From NCBI GenBank assembly GCA_946414825.1, contig CAMKQB010000019.1:1-34569 (forward strand): DNA of 34,569 nucleotides. Direction: 5' to 3'. Source of the DNA: an uncultured Lachnospiraceae bacterium (GTDB taxonomy: Bacteria > Bacillota > Clostridia > Lachnospirales > Lachnospiraceae). The notes under the pieces are model-generated. The model did not search any database, had not been told where the DNA came from, and worked only from the letters and a program-made list of their open reading frames with translations. The position numbers and the translations under genes were made by a program. Shown one piece after another: positions 34,001 through 34,569 of this stretch (the stretch's first letter is position 1; every line of letters starts with the position of its first letter).

Positions 34001-34569
34001 ATGACAACGGTAAGAAAAACGTTAACTATATTATTCCTAAGTCTCTGGATATTGAGGGTAGAATACTTAAGGTTCCGGTTACTGTTAATTGGCCATCCGA
34101 AGAAAATAGAACATTTATCTATAATGGTTCCGATCAGGTATTACATCCTACCGGAGTGACTGTAGAAGAACCTTCAAATACTAAACTTAGTGATGAAATC
34201 AGCCAGTTTGTTATAACTGTCAGTGGTGCTAAAAAGAATATTAATACAGATGGAGGAAAGTATACTGCTACAGCAAATGTAGCTGTTCCTGCTCCAAGCA
34301 CTAACTATGAGATACTTCAAAAGACATGTGAGTTCACTATTGTAAAGAGAACTATATACGTAGATCCTGATGATAATACAGTGACATATGATGGAAATGC
34401 TCATGGATTAGATGATTATACTCTTTATGATTATGATCAACAGACCGAATATGTATTACCGGCTGGATTAAATGCAGAATCCTATGAATATGATAAGAAA
34501 TATACTAATGCCGGAACATATAATGATATAGCGACCACTAATCTTGTTATCAAAGAAGGTTCAATAGAT
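25081..34569 (+). CDS. Giant secreted multidomain surface protein (adhesin-like), 3' end outside window
   Basis: One frame runs from ATG 25081 to the last base with no stop: 3163 residues and still open. GGGGAG (25069-25074) supports the start. Residues 1-33 are a signal peptide with a VYA cleavage site. Residues 34-105 are an Asp/Ser/Pro-rich linker (ASPSDAE at 48-54). Domains, judged by eye: Fn3-like (about 226-325, 957-1060); beta-sandwich with YYVxVxDxxxNxS ends (about 335-420, 1155-1255); InlB B-repeat-like with PGYxFxGW (about 425-488, 1258-1330, 1405-1475, 2311-2405); Ig-like (491-585); MBG-like (588-670, 851-948, and four in a row from 2781 to the end, with YDG and YxNAGTY motifs); a YDGTxYTPxV domain (690-750); MucBP-like with YxVxYYxQ (1334-1410, 1479-1575). 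The middle part (about 1660-2300) is Asn/Tyr/Ser-rich and unassigned. The cell-wall anchor should lie downstream. Expected role is adhesion to host, plant or microbial surfaces. Confidence 0.9.
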   Translation, partial: MKKSIKRLISFGLCFMLAFSNTCSSFSGMSVYAADAGISTASDNPEEASPSDAEVQDSSDLNNQSTKKFNKIAAPKLNAPSGNGTDEPATKAGDDSLRGDPDDAPEHFLSINGTPITLSNHTIDGSSYVVHYGDEVVFTLDDTPLTELYCYVFTIPSSVSPIPEYFDTGWTYYGADQQTGERPHDKWTLVPDSYYAGFYYFPDDDSDFIMNASGDFGFTVVKGTFSAPTDPEWDEKTATWNAVTTTVSGGEAAENSVMYEVNLYRGSNTTPIRTATVSDTSVDFSNYIDGYGKYHFTVRAVPVADSEDPSKDFTDLYNSSATTESGDYEIPDVTSPVIKTFSGENGVLTAVASDDEAGVLYYAFSTEASSTGISSWSQLNNAVVGEDATISYTLQDNDHGIYYVHVKDADGNVSTSTTTITVTHVIYNKYYDSVNNLYTKHSYVIGDTVNLVSDLVRPGYNFEGWVDSSDTIVTTVSAGSEATVTASWVRSDIEITTQPQNITCDYDGTDHTLTAAVSNNLVGNVTWNWYKVGDDTPISTSTGKSTTLNLKNVSDSGTYYAEATITLSDGEDSIETVSTKNAVVTISRKALTITPDDITLYYGDSTPDSYDYEADGLVSSDSDILTGQFKSNYVTGDDAGDYVISIDPDHPFEADNYNIAVKDGTLTVNPKVVTNNANITVELADSSEEFIYDGTAYTPEVVVKDNGVVIPSSEYSVSYSDNIGAGTAKINLVFQNNYTGTKTLEFTIQKENPSAEVVFEKQSTPAKIVSVWPYGTKVTLPGGSGSEIVLKTNTNSDSNSKVYHFLDAAGNELPTNAIPTALGSYKVYVVIAETDNYESVQSEPVDFEIVKRPLDIMVISGYVQEYDGEEHRFTDKDITIDFVNGTSFASGEGLSDYTIDGSITDVGSIVADEQSIHLTPLNGTDLDNYEITIVPDDVNDKDKVIIVPQKLDEIDGLKWSEEYNEAGVAEWTARSIAESVSEYTVSLYRISTDDNEDTRITTVTTETPSFDFSPVIKDDVIAQNNNSETKKAYDYYFTVSVAAKNNDNYESSEVTSGKNTAVMHTALVYTVMQEGVTDISIGANADGYIVMLQGESANATITFDSGYSNPYSWSDPSVLSIKNPDLGITSFTLKSDITQSYDRVDFISRASDEAPVIESFTGETNGDYTEVSLGFTASDSRNLQKWMITQNSSMPDEDAPEWNVITEDQLVTEDGRVKILYDTTLTDVTSQGEGTYYVFVMDGSNNISRSDPLDVYKLSFNKGTTNTACTGTMGDIYKVENVSIVLPALGFTYPGFAFVNWTTDDSTYQNEATYSANSSDTLVAHWSDKVYGYTVEYYMQDTEGNYPSTATKSAAFSCAYNSTIGPNISAILLNDEGFTLDTELSETNTIDSDNMTVKLYYSRNKYTLKYTLTKTDNTKEVVSEEELYYGETIETREKPEEPGYTFVGWSYSDTGSKPDTMPAHNVSASGYYIANEGTYVINYYLQNLDNDNNYTLISTEQIPSTQGNVIDTSSRNEIEGFTFAGRNSIYIGTEPSQVVTVTSDEMAGYQSEEDPTVSAVEGQILNINYYYTRDVYPLTLNIWKNEDRDTIVYTNVWNLKYGTPIIEDDYIHYNEAEWDSLAEALGVNTEKYSVSEASSWSTGLEAPTSMPAGPVSVSRQYIPIFNAKYKVKVYLQNSAGEYPDDDSPNYTLMYDGPLGSNATVGNGNTYSVNIDDFGFYIPYFDICYDLDTDNSDLVGEITDSSENPDNMLVLKLKMKRKEITATIRYIYRDVNGHPTEFATFTRKGLWSTSSESPRTSYTVDPLLYFYGSNYSGLNEEAINSVASGVTVNGESPINYNFNTHNCAVSYSYGFNYSSGTSTFSTKPTTITSYFGTPSGYKGTSHSVYVNVYYTELDPDKSFVFDFYINKNVDNKYLESEEAKTEPITYTGDLGYGEHTYRLREANLSYLVNTEFMNGAQDDDYLAGSIIRRSGQSGEVKEGFAPVTINYHTYYVTTSPDANGNYYIYIANSANNYYPGRYCYASYSGNVSSDIPFVDNWLADYKNRHSDPDDENRDTKAAALYIYNRSHTVLKAENSDGSVSNETLYVNFAYGDTYNLTLCLHEPSGEIKSSSKAFVKGSNISNNDITSFITSSHFTERVGYDIVWYLDQQYTQPVTSVTQFTNISSDVILHGRYEKAKLKHHLYTHYMTKGIDYVTIDDVVDEHGVKNGYQVLDVESNTVTYQDDDGNNISVDVYTTTYGTDSGDVVLKDVEIPGTAYTELKLTTEDIDKYNMPSGFYYDESNTNNKTYAYCEYSAVKFHIYYARNKHTFKVNNKYDKDNVVNSSIKRYGETVTVEDPVKPGYDFKGWDVKKIVQTVDDEGNEVEEYVDLPSGINVTISEPSGGIRTFEMPDCDIILIAKWQNAPFDTVIRHYFQTVNKNYYTGIEDDISGMTSTNIDTNYGEGSVYELADKTIIVVNKNISSDDYTLYFVVDDASGGAVTLNPENLAMATTEITVVSGDVMDVDDYIFPVGSDFDMFDFAYMNYTDTQLGETVTKDGVTTSDDPLYDQTKFTCKFGMENDYYYTRTSGLVVKLLGFATDDSTDTGLTLTGDGTYLYGKDVTISAILASGYTFVGWFDADDVLDDSDSLDMDKLAQATPISSTDTSPYQFDTKVKSSVKYVAVSTPEEIGDATLTISGKSEYTYGYANSSSNKLSATVTYNEGVDSSKYTIKSYQWYLVNEETSEAEDIFGANSGVLNFETGKNAGTYIYRCKVTIEHLSNGRTLEVWADPYEVTVHKKDLTIDVISYTGVYDGESHNVTVSVGGLVGNDQAVVYYSTEPLDADNYSTAGKVLAEFSGVKDVKVNNIGEVIATDVYLYAVSADPINSNYNSIDGSGTVTLTPKTVAITAKPSAEKFERLYDGTPDISGDVNTPGTAKYEIAHGGYILISGLTDADIASGVADNLFVDFTGKYNSKDVQKAAKITLSDLSLVDDNGKKNVNYIIPKSLDIEGRILKVPVTVNWPSEENRTFIYNGSDQVLHPTGVTVEEPSNTKLSDEISQFVITVSGAKKNINTDGGKYTATANVAVPAPSTNYEILQKTCEFTIVKRTIYVDPDDNTVTYDGNAHGLDDYTLYDYDQQTEYVLPAGLNAESYEYDKKYTNAGTYNDIATTNLVIKEGSID

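Noticed and set aside
25081-34569. Short open frames on both strands within the region after 25081
   Set aside because: A single uninterrupted plus-strand frame of 3163 codons with a signal peptide explains the whole region.

Overview
The window looks like chromosomal DNA from a low-GC Firmicute, most likely a Lachnospiraceae (Butyrivibrio/Roseburia-like gut or rumen Clostridia). The reasons are AT-rich intergenic DNA with AGGAG-type ribosome binding sites, a gap-pgk-tpiA run, AgrA/AgrC-type regulators, and a giant secreted protein with an ASPSDAE-type linker and InlB/MBG-like domains. This assignment is an inference; there is no rRNA or other marker gene here.

Layout. (1) 1-801: 3' end of feoB and its terminator. 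(2) 852-7924: an ABC exporter (ATPase plus 802-aa FtsX-type permease), a 217-nt structured repeat element that abuts a promoter, an OmpR-type regulator with its histidine kinase, a Gln/Tyr-rich repeat membrane protein, an Lgt-like membrane protein and a terminator. (3) 7973-11283: a second, paralogous ABC exporter. (4) 11361-16595: an S66 (MccF/LD-carboxypeptidase) peptidase, a LytTR regulator with an AgrC-like kinase, then a second OmpR-type regulator/kinase pair, closely spaced as one probable operon. (5) 16689-19754: a 1021-aa soluble protein of unknown function. (6) 19779-20633, minus strand: PHP-family histidinol-phosphatase whose terminator hairpin overlaps its last codons. (7) 20781-24154: gap, pgk and tpiA, separated by an intrinsic terminator and by a large hairpin element. 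(8) 24341-24912: mscL. (9) 25081 to the window end: a giant secreted multidomain protein, open for 3163 codons with no stop in the window.

How the genes may work together. Region 852-16595 has the composition of a peptide-antibiotic sensing, export and detoxification locus: two MacB-like ATPase/FtsX exporters, three two-component systems and an MccF-type peptidase. I found no bacteriocin precursor or AgrD-like pheromone gene in the gaps, so detection and resistance fits better than production. The least explained parts are the 1021-aa protein, the Gln/Tyr-rich plus Lgt-like pair downstream of the first kinase, and a small hairpin repeat placed just upstream of three ribosome binding sites in this locus.
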